Shown piece after piece: positions 34,048-43,791 of a stretch of 64,000 nucleotides of DNA. Source of the DNA: Senimuribacter sp049852125. Its GTDB lineage: Bacteria > Bacillota > Clostridia > Peptostreptococcales > Anaerovoracaceae. The stretch is from NCBI RefSeq assembly GCF_049852125.1, contig NZ_CP187532.1, forward strand, positions 186,001 through 250,000, written 5' to 3'. Both the position numbers and the translations under genes were made by a program. The notes beneath the pieces are model-generated. The model ran no database searches. It was not told the DNA's origin and worked only from the letters and a program-made list of their open reading frames with translations. Position 1 is the first letter of the stretch. Every line of letters begins with the position of its first letter.

Positions 34048-36222
34048 ATGAATATCATAGAAACATTAGCGAGCGAGTTTAAGGTTAAGACTGCGCAGGT
34101 AGAGAACACGGTTAACCTGATCGATGAAGGCAATACCATTCCGTTTATTGCCCGTTATCGGAAAGAGGTCACGGGAGGACTGACTGACGTTGTCCTTCGC
34201 GATATGGAGGAACGACTTTCGTATCTGCGGAATTTGCAGGAGCGAAAGGAGGAGGTCATCAGACTTATCGATGAGCAGGGCAAGCTGACAGAAGAACTTG
34301 CGGCGGAAATAGAGAAAGCTGAAGTACTGCAGAGAGTAGAGGATTTGTATAAGCCGTATAAGCAGAAGAAGGCTACCAGAGCATCAAAGGCGAAGGAAAA
34401 GGGGCTGGAGCCGCTGGCTATGATATTTTATGCGCAGCAAAAGAAGGACGGAAATCCGTTAGATATTGCTGCCGGTTTTGTTGACCAGAAAAAAGGAGTG
34501 GAGACAGCGCAGGACGCCGTACAGGGCGCTATGGATATTATCGCGGAGATGATCGCTGACGACGCAGATCTGATAAAGAACATTCGGGAGAGAACCTTTG
34601 AACGGGGACAAATCGCAACAGAGGCTGCAGACCCGGAGGAAAAGACGGTCTACGATATGTATTATGGCAGCAGCGAGGCTATTGCCAAGATGCCGAATCA
34701 TCGTGTGCTGGCCGTCAACCGGGGTGAAAAAGAGAAGAAGCTGAAGGTAAAGGTGACAGTGGATAGTGAGGCGATTACCGGGTATATTGAAAAGCAGATT
34801 ATTCGTGGACAGTCCATTTTTACGGAGCTGCTGCAGGAAACCGTCGCTGACGCATATAAACGTCTGATTGCCCCGTCAATTGAGCGTGAGATGAGGAACA
34901 TTCTCACGGAAAGGGCGGAAACCGACGCAGTGAAGGTCTTTGCAAAAAATACGGAAAAATTGTTGATGGCGCCGCCAGTACGAGGTAAGAAGGTGACTGC
35001 CGTCGATCCGGGCTACAGAACGGGATGTAAGGTAGCGGTTCTTGATGAGACCGGAAGGCTCAAAGCATTTACGACTGTTTATCCTACAGAACCGAAAAAG
35101 GACGTAGCAGGTACGGAACGTGTATTGACAAAGATTATTGAGAAATACGGCTGCGACATTATCGTTATCGGTAACGGCACGGCTTCCAGAGAGACAGAGG
35201 AGGTTGTGGCAAACTATTTGAAGAAAAAGGGTTATCCTATTCAATACACCATCGTAAATGAAGCAGGCGCATCTGTTTATTCAGCGTCAAAGCTTGCTTC
35301 TGAGGAATATCCTGATCTGGATGTGACAACCAGAGGCGCTATGTCATTAGGCCGCAGATTGCAGGATCCTCTGGCTGAATTGGTAAAAATCGATCCGAAG
35401 CATATCGGTGTGGGACAGTATCAGCACGATATTAATCAGAAACAGCTAACGGGCGCGCTGACCACAGTAGTTGAGGATTGTGTAAACAGGGTCGGCGTAG
35501 ATTTAAATACAGCTTCTCCGTCTCTGCTTTCCTACATCGCAGGCGTGAACATGGGTATTGCAAAAAATATTGTGTCTTACAGAGAGGAGCACGGCCGCTT
35601 TCAAAACCGTAAAGAGCTTATGAAGGTTTCGAAATTGGGTGAGAAGGCGTTCAAACAATGTGCGGGATTTATGCGTATCACAGGCGGTAGCGAGCCTCTG
35701 GACAGCACTTCCGTGCATCCGGAATCCTATGAAGCTGCAGAGGAGATGATGAAAAAGATCGGCATTACTAAGGAAGACATTGTCTCCGGAGGCGTAGGGG
35801 AGGCCATCGATGAAAAGATATTCCAGGCTTATCCGGCGAAAAAGCCATCGGAAAGCGTGAGAAGGATGGCGGAGGATCTGAATATTGGAGAACTGACTCT
35901 TGCCGATATCGTATCGGAAATGAAGAAACCGGCAAGAGATCCTCGTGAGGACGCGCCGCCGGTGATTTTCAGAAACGATGTGCGAAGCTTTGACGATCTA
36001 AAGATCGATATGGAGCTGACGGGAACAGTGCGCAATGTAGTGGACTTCGGCGCTTTTGTTGATATTGGGGTGAAACAGGACGGACTGGTTCACGTGTCTC
36101 AGCTTTCCCATAAATTCGTCAAACATCCTATGGATGTAGTTTCTGTAGGAGATACGGTAAAGGTGAGGATTATCAGCATCGATCAGGAGAAGCAGAAGGT
36201 TGGCCTTACGATGAAATTATAG
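34048..36222 (+). CDS. tex: Tex-family S1 RNA-binding protein
   Basis: 724 residues: Tex N-terminal helical region (EGNTIPFIARYRKEVTGGL), YqgF-like nuclease fold (VTAVDPGYRTGCKVAVLD), helix-hairpin-helix repeats and a C-terminal S1 domain (GTVRNVVDFGAFVDIGVKQDGL, about 650-724). Nucleic-acid-binding factor involved in transcription. Starts five bases after prfB and likely shares its transcript. Confidence 0.95.
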   Translation: MNIIETLASEFKVKTAQVENTVNLIDEGNTIPFIARYRKEVTGGLTDVVLRDMEERLSYLRNLQERKEEVIRLIDEQGKLTEELAAEIEKAEVLQRVEDLYKPYKQKKATRASKAKEKGLEPLAMIFYAQQKKDGNPLDIAAGFVDQKKGVETAQDAVQGAMDIIAEMIADDADLIKNIRERTFERGQIATEAADPEEKTVYDMYYGSSEAIAKMPNHRVLAVNRGEKEKKLKVKVTVDSEAITGYIEKQIIRGQSIFTELLQETVADAYKRLIAPSIEREMRNILTERAETDAVKVFAKNTEKLLMAPPVRGKKVTAVDPGYRTGCKVAVLDETGRLKAFTTVYPTEPKKDVAGTERVLTKIIEKYGCDIIVIGNGTASRETEEVVANYLKKKGYPIQYTIVNEAGASVYSASKLASEEYPDLDVTTRGAMSLGRRLQDPLAELVKIDPKHIGVGQYQHDINQKQLTGALTTVVEDCVNRVGVDLNTASPSLLSYIAGVNMGIAKNIVSYREEHGRFQNRKELMKVSKLGEKAFKQCAGFMRITGGSEPLDSTSVHPESYEAAEEMMKKIGITKEDIVSGGVGEAIDEKIFQAYPAKKPSESVRRMAEDLNIGELTLADIVSEMKKPARDPREDAPPVIFRNDVRSFDDLKIDMELTGTVRNVVDFGAFVDIGVKQDGLVHVSQLSHKFVKHPMDVVSVGDTVKVRIISIDQEKQKVGLTMKL

Positions 36223-36244
36223 AGAAAAAGGAACGAGAAACGTT

Positions 36245-36886
36245 ATGGCGTATAATACCATTTTATTTGATTTTGACGGAACCTTGGCAGATACCAACGG
36301 TTTAGTGATAGAGTCCTGGCAGCATGTTTATCGGATACTGACAGGGCGAGAAGCTGATTTGCCTATGATCAAAGCTACTTTCGGCGAGCCTTTGGGTATC
36401 AGTATGGAAAAGATTTTTCCCAATACGCCGGTGGAGCAGGCGATCGATATCTACAGAGGGCATCAAAAGGATATCTATGAGGAAATGATTCAGCCGTTTT
36501 CCGGTATGGTCGAACTGATAAAAGAATTGAAAGCCAGAGGACTGAAGATCGGCGTTACTACTTCCAGAATGAGGAATACTACCCTGATTGGCCTGAATAA
36601 ATTCGGTATTACCGAATACATGGACGCCATTGTCACTTGCGATGATACGGATAAGCATAAGCCTGATCCGGAGCCGGTGTTGATTACATTGGAACGTTTG
36701 CGGGCAAAACCAGAGAATACATTGATGGTCGGTGATAGCATGTTTGATATCAAATGCGCGCATAATGCTGGCGTTAAGGCAGTGCTGGTCGGTTGGGCCG
36801 AGGCAGTGACAGAAGAAGATTTGAACGGTCCTGACGCGCCGGAGTATTTTATAGAAAAGGCGGAGGATTTACTGAGGCTTCTTTAA
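36245..36886 (+). CDS. HAD-superfamily phosphatase (PpaX/Gph-like)
   Basis: 213 residues. Motif I DFDGTLADT with the nucleophile Asp, motif II TTSRM, a Lys in KPDPEP and motif III VGDSMFDIKCA. Relatives are pyrophosphatases or phosphoglycolate phosphatases. Substrate cannot be assigned. 22 bases after tex, likely same operon. Confidence 0.85.
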   Translation: MAYNTILFDFDGTLADTNGLVIESWQHVYRILTGREADLPMIKATFGEPLGISMEKIFPNTPVEQAIDIYRGHQKDIYEEMIQPFSGMVELIKELKARGLKIGVTTSRMRNTTLIGLNKFGITEYMDAIVTCDDTDKHKPDPEPVLITLERLRAKPENTLMVGDSMFDIKCAHNAGVKAVLVGWAEAVTEEDLNGPDAPEYFIEKAEDLLRLL

Positions 36887-36950
36887 TAAACAGAATCAGG
36901 CAGAAACGGAAGTGTGGCGGCAGAGAAAGTAAAACCCAGGAGGAATGGCT

Positions 36951-39900
36951 GTGCTGAATATCTTTTACGCAAGAGAAAGCATAGATAAGGAAAAGTTCAT
37001 ATATGAGCGGATCAAAACGGCGATGATGAGTGGACAACGTAGAAAGTTTTTTGTTATTGTTCCTGATCAGTATACGTTGGAGGCAGAGAAGCGTGCGTTT
37101 CATCTGCTTGACGCGCAGGGACTGATGGATGTGGAGATTATCAGTATGTCACGACTGGGAAGCCGGCTGCTTTCTCAGCAGGGAGGTAGCAGGAATACCT
37201 TTATTGATAAATATGGCCGTCATGTTTTGCTGGCACAGGTGCTGGCTGATAAGGAAAGCGACCTGCAAATCTTTGCAGGCAGCCGACGGAGAAATTCGTT
37301 TATCGAAATGACGAATAACTTTATCTCAGAGATGAAGCAGTATAATATCGCGCCGGAGCAGTTGTCTGCGCTATCCAAGTCACTGCCTGAAAACAGCCTG
37401 TTATCGAAAAAGTTGGCTGATCTGCAGGTAATTTTTGAGGAATACCAACGGCGCATCGAAGGAAAGTATACGGATTCTGAGGATTTGATCGATCTGTATA
37501 CGGCACGGATTTCGGCGTCGCCTATGCTCAGAGGCTGCGGTATCTGGGTTTATGGTTTCGACAGCTTCGCGCCGAAAGCCATGGACGTTTTAGGACGTCT
37601 TATGACAACGGCAGCGGAAATGAACGTGTTTCTTACCTATGATCAGGACTGCCGTGACGAAGAAATTTTCCAGTTAACCGGTATGGTAAAGTCTGCGCTG
37701 ATACGGCAAGCGCGGAGTTTTGACGTGCCATGGAAGGAGCAAAGGGTCTCTGACGAACAATATCGCGCGGAGAAAAGGAGCGCGGTATTTGAGACATTGG
37801 AAAGAGAGCTGTATGCTGTAGGACGCAGGTCGTTTTCGGAATGTCCTCAGGGCAGAGATGGCGCTGGAGGAATCTGGCTTTGCCAAGCAGCGAATGGGTA
37901 TAGTGAAGCCGAGTCGGCGGCAGCCTTTATATTGTATTTGCTGAGAGATAAGGGATTTCGATATCGTGATTTGGTAGTCATTTGCAATGACCAGGCGGTA
38001 CGGGGCTCTGTGATAAGACGCGTCTTCGAAGAATGCGGCATCCGTTTCTTCGACGACCAGACACGGACCATCATGCATTCGCCTATTGCTCTTTTTACAG
38101 TTGCTTTGCTGGAAACTGTAGCGGGCGGATATAGAACGCAGGATGTTTTCAGGACATTAAAGGCTGGATTTTCGCCTCTTACAAACGATGAAATCGAATC
38201 ATTGGAAAATTATGTTATAAAATACCGAATCAAAGGTTCCATGTGGAAAAAACCATTTGTCAAGGGACAGATGGAGTATGGAGACGATGGTCTTACCGAG
38301 TTGGAGGAGTTACGCCAACGTGCTATGAAGCTGTTCGGAAGACTTGAAGCGGTATACAGAGCTTGTAATACTACTGGAGAGTTTATTGAAAGCTATTATG
38401 ATTTTCTCATAGAGGACGCGCATTTGGGAGAAGCAGTAGCAGATTTGGCCGTTCGACAGAGAGAACAGGGTTTTTTGGATCTAGCGGAGGAAACTCTGCA
38501 GATCTGGGGTAAGCTGATAGGACTGTTAGATCAAATGACTGAGCTGATGGGAGAACAGTCCTTTGATGGAAAAGCGTTTACGGAATTACTGGTGACTGGT
38601 CTTTCGCAGTTGGAGGTTGGCGTATTACCGCCGACGCCGGATGATATTCTTATGGGAACGATGCAGAGAACTAGAAGCGGTAGTGTGCGGGCGGTAGTCG
38701 TGATTGGCGCCAATGAGGGATTGTTGCCGGCAGCGCCGTCGGATGAAGGTTTGTTTTCTGTGGATGAACTGGAATTTCTGGCATCTGAGGGAGCAGAGAT
38801 CTGTAAGGTGGATCATATTCGTGTATTAGAAGAAAAGCTGGCGATTTATCGAAATCTTTGCAAACCGTCTGATTACCTGTGGGTCAGCTATGCTGCAAGC
38901 GATAGCGAGGGAAAAGAAAGCAGGCCGTCAGAAATTGTGGATAGTTTACTGGCGATTTTTCCGCAATTGCCGGTTGTGCCGGATGTAGTCAGCCGGGGAG
39001 ATATTCGAGGTCTGGTAAGTGGAAGAATCAGCGCTTTGCGTCATTTGATGCGGGCCTTACAGCAGGGCCGTCGAGGGGAGAAGATTAACGGCTCATGGAG
39101 GACGGTTATCGACTGGTACCGTCAAAACGACCGGGAGGCCTTACAGATGACGGCCAGTGGGTTGGAATTTACCAACGAACAAAGGGAGCTGCCGCGGAGG
39201 CTGGCGGAATCGTTGTATAAAAAAAAGGGCGAACGCGATTTGTCCTTAAGTCCTTCCCGGCTGGAAAGGTTTTCACGCTGTCCGTTTGCGCATTTTGTAG
39301 CGTACGGGCTGCGGCCAGAAGAACGCCGTGTCTTCGAAGCTGCTGGACGCGAGATTGGAGACATCTACCATCGCTGCCTTATGGAAGTTTCTCGTAAGCT
39401 GACCAAGGAGGATAGCTGGCAAACGGTAACGGAAGCACAGTGCAGAACTTATGTTGAGGAAATTGCTAAAACGGAAGCTGCTGTCTACCGGGAAGGCGTA
39501 TTCCATTTCGGTAATGAGGAACAGTATAAGGTCAGACGTATTGAGGATACCTGTTTCCATGTTTGTTGGGCGTTGATTGAACAGGTCAGGGCCGGCCGCA
39601 TCAGGGAAAGTCGATATGAGGAATCCTTTGGACGAGGGAAAAGGATTCCGGCTGTCGAAGTAGTCTTGGAAAATGGAGAGAGGGTTTACGTAGAGGGGAA
39701 AATTGACCGGCTGGATATTTTAGAAGATGACAGGATAAAGATTATTGATTATAAGACTGGAAAAGAAAATTTTAAAATTTCCGAAGCTAGGGGTGGATAT
39801 CGTCTTCAACTTATGTTATACTTAAAAGCGGCGCAGGAAAATGCACATAGGCCGGCAGGAGTTTTTTATTTTCTGATTGATGATCACCGGGTGGACTTAA

Positions 39901-40292
39901 CCGGAGCAGAGAAAGAAAAAATTTCTGAAAAGATTTCAAAAGAAATGAGGAAATCTTATCGATTAAATGGTATAATGGTAAACGATGGCGACGTTATCGA
40001 CAGCATTGCCGGAGAGTTTGACGGTTACTCTGATATCGTTCCTTTGCGTAATAGTAAGGAAGGGATTAAAGCGACTTCCGAAGGATTTCTGCTCAGTGAT
40101 GAAGAATTTGATATTCTGCAGGGAGAAATCGACCAGCAGATTAGAAAATTGTGCGGTCACCTTGCGGAGGGGAAAATTGCCATTACGCCGAAGAAAACAG
40201 ACCGTGAGTCACCATGCACCTATTGCAGATACAAAGGGATTTGCAGATTCGATCTAGATTTTCCGGGTTGCAATTATGAGATAATTAAATAG
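36951..40292 (+). CDS. addB: AddAB exonuclease subunit AddB
   Basis: About 1113 residues. The C-terminal RecB-like nuclease has GKIDRLD and IIDYKTG, and four Cys for the 4Fe-4S clasp: one in RCPFAHF (about residue 778) and CTYCRYKGIC near the end. The N-terminal helicase-like part lacks the GxxGxGKT loop; FYARESIDKEKF stands in its place. AGGAGG (36938-36943) is too close to ATG 36945, so GTG 36951 (MLNIFYARE) is preferred. Repairs double-strand breaks with AddA. No addA follows; a tRNA gene comes next. Confidence 0.9.
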   Translation: MLNIFYARESIDKEKFIYERIKTAMMSGQRRKFFVIVPDQYTLEAEKRAFHLLDAQGLMDVEIISMSRLGSRLLSQQGGSRNTFIDKYGRHVLLAQVLADKESDLQIFAGSRRRNSFIEMTNNFISEMKQYNIAPEQLSALSKSLPENSLLSKKLADLQVIFEEYQRRIEGKYTDSEDLIDLYTARISASPMLRGCGIWVYGFDSFAPKAMDVLGRLMTTAAEMNVFLTYDQDCRDEEIFQLTGMVKSALIRQARSFDVPWKEQRVSDEQYRAEKRSAVFETLERELYAVGRRSFSECPQGRDGAGGIWLCQAANGYSEAESAAAFILYLLRDKGFRYRDLVVICNDQAVRGSVIRRVFEECGIRFFDDQTRTIMHSPIALFTVALLETVAGGYRTQDVFRTLKAGFSPLTNDEIESLENYVIKYRIKGSMWKKPFVKGQMEYGDDGLTELEELRQRAMKLFGRLEAVYRACNTTGEFIESYYDFLIEDAHLGEAVADLAVRQREQGFLDLAEETLQIWGKLIGLLDQMTELMGEQSFDGKAFTELLVTGLSQLEVGVLPPTPDDILMGTMQRTRSGSVRAVVVIGANEGLLPAAPSDEGLFSVDELEFLASEGAEICKVDHIRVLEEKLAIYRNLCKPSDYLWVSYAASDSEGKESRPSEIVDSLLAIFPQLPVVPDVVSRGDIRGLVSGRISALRHLMRALQQGRRGEKINGSWRTVIDWYRQNDREALQMTASGLEFTNEQRELPRRLAESLYKKKGERDLSLSPSRLERFSRCPFAHFVAYGLRPEERRVFEAAGREIGDIYHRCLMEVSRKLTKEDSWQTVTEAQCRTYVEEIAKTEAAVYREGVFHFGNEEQYKVRRIEDTCFHVCWALIEQVRAGRIRESRYEESFGRGKRIPAVEVVLENGERVYVEGKIDRLDILEDDRIKIIDYKTGKENFKISEARGGYRLQLMLYLKAAQENAHRPAGVFYFLIDDHRVDLTGAEKEKISEKISKEMRKSYRLNGIMVNDGDVIDSIAGEFDGYSDIVPLRNSKEGIKATSEGFLLSDEEFDILQGEIDQQIRKLCGHLAEGKIAITPKKTDRESPCTYCRYKGICRFDLDFPGCNYEIIK

Positions 40293-40334
40293 TTTATAAC
40301 GCGGATTAGCAGTCGATGCCATTTCCGCGAGCGC

Positions 40335-40410
40335 GCTTCCTTGGCTCAGTTGGTAGAGCAGCGCATTCGTAACGCGCAGGTCGCCGGTTCGAGTCCGGCA
40401 GGGAGCTCCA
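40335..40410 (+). tRNA. tRNA-Thr, anticodon CGT
   Basis: 76 bases with CCA encoded. Acceptor GCTTCCT/AGGGAGC (one G-U), D-arm GCTC/GAGC, anticodon loop TTCGTAA (anticodon CGT at 40368-40370, reads ACG), T-arm GCCGG-TTCGAGT-CCGGC. The closing anticodon-stem pair is an A-C mismatch (40365/40373). Discriminator base T. Confidence 0.93.
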
Positions 40411-40418
40411 AAATATTG

Positions 40419-40450
40419 AAAAATGCAGGTTATTATGACCTGCATTTTTT
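40419..40450 (+). terminator. Rho-independent terminator after tRNA-Thr
   Basis: 12-bp stem AAAAATGCAGGT (40419-40430) and ACCTGCATTTTT (40438-40449) ending in a T run. Confidence 0.9.
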
Positions 40451-40727
40451 ATGTATAAATTTATGATTTGGGTATTGAGATAGAAATAATATATGTGGGA
40501 ATTTATCTAAAATGTATTTTTTTAAACTAGAAATGTATTTTTATTATTTGGACAATAAGCAAAATTATAGATTGAAAAAAATGTAAAAATATACGCATAA
40601 GTATTCAAAAAATATAAATAAAAAAAGAAGACAAAATTTATTTCCTATATATATCAAAAAAATATTCTATAGCAAAAACAAAAATAAATAAATAAACAGT
40701 TATAAATATACATTAAAATAGTAACAC
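40451..40727. other. Very AT-rich noncoding gap
   Basis: About 280 bases, mostly A and T with A- and T-tracts, between the tRNA terminator and the promoter of the second oligopeptide operon. I see no gene. Such DNA is likely bent and could raise promoter activity. Confidence 0.5.
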
Positions 40728-40756
40728 TTGTTTTTCTAAATAATGTAGTGTATAAT
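40728..40756 (+). promoter_or_regulatory. Sigma-A type promoter of the second oligopeptide operon
   Basis: TTGTTT (40728-40733), 17-base spacer, perfect TATAAT (40751-40756). It excludes an in-frame start at 40748 and supports ATG 40802. Confidence 0.8.
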
Positions 40757-40801
40757 AGAAGAAATTTAATCAATAACGAAAGAGAGGCGGAGTTACTAGA
40801 C

Positions 40802-41737
40802 ATGGCAAAGTATATTTGCAAAAGAACAATTATGGCCATAGTTGTCATTCTCCTCATCGCCAGCATCACATTTTTCTTGATGCATGCGGTGCCTGGAAGT
40901 CCTTTTGCCAGTGAAAAGACACAATCACCTGAGGTTCTCGCTGCTTTAGAGGCAAAATACGGGCTGGACCAGCCGCTACCTGTGCAGCTGAAGAATTATT
41001 TGGTTAACGCAGTACAGGGAGATTTCGGCGTATCTCTGAAGATGCAGAAAAACAGGCCTGTATTGGATATTATTATGGAGTTATTTCCTACATCTGCGAA
41101 AATAGGAGCCATCGCACTGCTTCTGGCGGTACTGTTCGGCGTACCGTTGGGATGTATTGCAGCGTATTACAGAGGGGGGAAAATGGACAGTTTTCTTCGT
41201 GTTGTAATGACGCTGGGGATTTCCGTACCGGGATTTGTTATTGCAACTCTATTGCTCATCATTTTCGGCGTGCAGCTGGGGTGGCTGCCGACAATTGGAT
41301 TAAGTGGTCCGATGAACTATATCATGCCTTGCTCTGCATTAGCATTTTATCCGATGTGTTATGTCGGCAGGCTGGCGCGATCCAGTATGCTGGACGCAAT
41401 CAATCAGGATTATGTCAGGACAGCCCGATCAAAGGGTGTAAAAACCAAGATGATCGTATTCAAGCACGCGCTTAGAAACGCTTTGATTCCGGTTGTTACA
41501 TATTTAGGCCCGTTAACGGCGGGCATTTTGACAGGCGGTTTTGTTGTAGAAACTGTCTTTAGCATTCCGGGACTTGGAAGATATTTTGTGCAGAGCATTT
41601 TAAATCGTGATTATTTTATTATCATGGCGACGACAATTTTTCTCGCGGCGCTTGTTATTTTGATGAATTTAATTGTTGATATCCTGTATAAGGTTGTTGA
41701 CCCTAGAATAGACGTAACGAAAGGGGAGGGCGCATGA
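40802..41737 (+). CDS. Oligopeptide ABC permease (OppB-like)
   Basis: 311 residues, six helices. N-terminus MAKYICKRTIMAIVVILLIA then the HAVPGSPF segment typical of OppB. The coupling loop AINQDYVRTARSKGVK is clear. First gene of a five-gene importer set separate from that at 19-24 kb. Its stop overlaps the next start. Confidence 0.93.
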   Translation: MAKYICKRTIMAIVVILLIASITFFLMHAVPGSPFASEKTQSPEVLAALEAKYGLDQPLPVQLKNYLVNAVQGDFGVSLKMQKNRPVLDIIMELFPTSAKIGAIALLLAVLFGVPLGCIAAYYRGGKMDSFLRVVMTLGISVPGFVIATLLLIIFGVQLGWLPTIGLSGPMNYIMPCSALAFYPMCYVGRLARSSMLDAINQDYVRTARSKGVKTKMIVFKHALRNALIPVVTYLGPLTAGILTGGFVVETVFSIPGLGRYFVQSILNRDYFIIMATTIFLAALVILMNLIVDILYKVVDPRIDVTKGEGA

Positions 41738-42777
41738 TGGAGAAACCGAATTTAATGACCATGCAGGTTGATCTTGATAAACTGCGTGACAGAAATATAG
41801 AGTTTAGAGCCGATGATTTTGCCTTGGCCTCCGCGGAGGAAAAAGAGAATTTTATAGAAAAAGCAGCCAGCGTTTCTTATTGGAAAGATGCAATGAGAAG
41901 GTTCCGCAAGAATACGGTGGCGATGGTAGCGCTCGGCATTTTGATTTTGATTCTCCTTTTTGCATTTATAGGACCGATATTTTTTGACGCGAACTACGCG
42001 ACCCAGGTACGCGGTGAGGAAAATCTTGACCCGTCCTGGGCGCATCCTTTCGGAACTGATTTACAGGGGAGAGACTTGATGCTGCGCGCGATGTATGGAG
42101 CCAGGATATCCCTGACGATTGGCGTTTGCGCCAGTGCGATTGTACTTGTAATTGGTACAATTTACGGCGCTATTTCCGGATATATCGGAGGCAGAGTCGA
42201 TGATATCATGATGCGTATAGTAGAGTTGATTTACTCCGTACCTGATGTGCTGGTTGTTTTGCTTCTTTCTATTACGATCAAAGAGCCTCTGACAGCATGG
42301 TGCAATAGCAGCAAAAGTTCTTTTGCATCGTCGATTGCAGAAATTGGACCTAGTTTAATTGCCATTTTTGTGGCCTTTGGTTTGCTGTATTGGGTTACGA
42401 TGGCCAGAATTATTCGAGGTCAGGTTCTCATGTTGAAGGAGCAGGAGTATGTTACCGCGGCAAAGGCTCTTGGCGCGAAGGGACCGAAGATCATTAAGAG
42501 GCATCTGCTGCCAAATTGTATTGGACAGATTATTGTAACGACTTGTCTGCAGATCCCATCTGCGATTTTTCTGGAATCCTTTTTGTCCTTCCTGGGAATC
42601 GGTGTAGCGCCGCCTATGACCTCCCTTGGCGCTATGGCTGCCGATGCATTGGGAGGCATCAATACATATCCATATAGATTGATTATTCCTTCCATTATCC
42701 TCAGCTTGTTGATTTTGAGTTTAAATCTGGTGGGAGACGGACTGCGCGACGCACTGGATCCGCGTTTAAAGAAATAA
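41734..42777 (+). CDS. Oligopeptide ABC permease (OppC-like)
   Basis: 347 residues (346 if the second ATG is used). A longer cytoplasmic N-terminus (about 70 residues) precedes the first helix, as in many OppC proteins. HPFGTDLQGRDLMLRAMYGARIS and the EQEYVTAAKALGAKG coupling loop are visible. Overlaps oppB by 4 bases. Confidence 0.93.
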   Translation: MMEKPNLMTMQVDLDKLRDRNIEFRADDFALASAEEKENFIEKAASVSYWKDAMRRFRKNTVAMVALGILILILLFAFIGPIFFDANYATQVRGEENLDPSWAHPFGTDLQGRDLMLRAMYGARISLTIGVCASAIVLVIGTIYGAISGYIGGRVDDIMMRIVELIYSVPDVLVVLLLSITIKEPLTAWCNSSKSSFASSIAEIGPSLIAIFVAFGLLYWVTMARIIRGQVLMLKEQEYVTAAKALGAKGPKIIKRHLLPNCIGQIIVTTCLQIPSAIFLESFLSFLGIGVAPPMTSLGAMAADALGGINTYPYRLIIPSIILSLLILSLNLVGDGLRDALDPRLKK

Positions 42778-42789
42778 GAGGTGAGGAAG

Positions 42790-43791
42790 ATGGAACAGAA
42801 GAAAAAATTGTTGGAAGTAAAGGACTTAAAGGTTTCATTTTTCACGCCGGCAGGTGAAGTAAAAGCAGTAGACGGTGTCAGTTATGATCTTGACTACGGA
42901 GAGGTTATGGGTATCGTCGGCGAGTCCGGATCCGGGAAAAGTGTTGAGGCATATACCATTATCGGACTTTTGGTAAGCCCCGGCAAGGTTATAGGAGGGG
43001 AGATTCTTTTTGACGGTGAGAATCTCTTAGAATACGATAAGAAAAAGATGGAATCTTTCCGTGGAAATAAGGTCAGTATGATTTTCCAGAATCCTATGAC
43101 CTGTTTGAATCCGGTTTATACTATCGGAAATCAACTGGTGGAGGCGTTGAAATGCCATCAGGATATCAGCAAGGCTGAGGCTGAGGAAAGAGCAATTGAG
43201 ATGCTTACTTTTGTAGGCATTAATAATCCCGATAAACGTATGAAGCAATATCCCCATGAGCTGTCAGGGGGAATGAGGCAGAGAGTTATGATAGCAATGG
43301 GTCTGATTTGCCATCCGAAGCTTTTGATTGCAGATGAACCGACGACGGCCCTTGATGTTACGATTCAGGCGCAGATTATTGAGTTGATGAAAGACATACA
43401 ACAGAAAACAGATATGGCAATTGTTTTCATTACGCATAATTTGGGTGTAGTCGCGGAGATTTGTGACAGGGTATCTGTTATGTATGCCGGGAAGATTGTT
43501 GAACAGGGAAAGGTAAATGATATTTTTTATCATCCGGCTCATCCGTATACCCATGGATTGCTGCGTTCTATGCCGAGAGTCGACGCTATGGAATATGAAC
43601 GGTTGATTCCTATAGAGGGAACGCCGGTGGATATGCTGAATCCGCCGGAGGGATGTGGTTTTTCTTCCCGATGCGAGCATTGTATGAAAATTTGTTTGCG
43701 AGCTGCTCCGCCGACAATAGAAGTGGGCGATGGACATAAGGCCAGCTGTTGGCTTCTGGCAATGAAAGAAAAAGAGAAGGAGGAAGAATAA
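42790..43791 (+). CDS. Oligopeptide ABC ATP-binding protein (OppD-like)
   Basis: 333 residues. Walker A GESGSGKS, Q-loop FQNPMTCLNP, signature LSGGMRQRVM, Walker B LLIADEPTTALD. C-terminal Cys-rich extension (GCGFSSRCEHCMKIC). ATG 42790 chosen; GTG 42781 lies on the AGAGGTG ribosome site. Confidence 0.93.
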   Translation: MEQKKKLLEVKDLKVSFFTPAGEVKAVDGVSYDLDYGEVMGIVGESGSGKSVEAYTIIGLLVSPGKVIGGEILFDGENLLEYDKKKMESFRGNKVSMIFQNPMTCLNPVYTIGNQLVEALKCHQDISKAEAEERAIEMLTFVGINNPDKRMKQYPHELSGGMRQRVMIAMGLICHPKLLIADEPTTALDVTIQAQIIELMKDIQQKTDMAIVFITHNLGVVAEICDRVSVMYAGKIVEQGKVNDIFYHPAHPYTHGLLRSMPRVDAMEYERLIPIEGTPVDMLNPPEGCGFSSRCEHCMKICLRAAPPTIEVGDGHKASCWLLAMKEKEKEEE

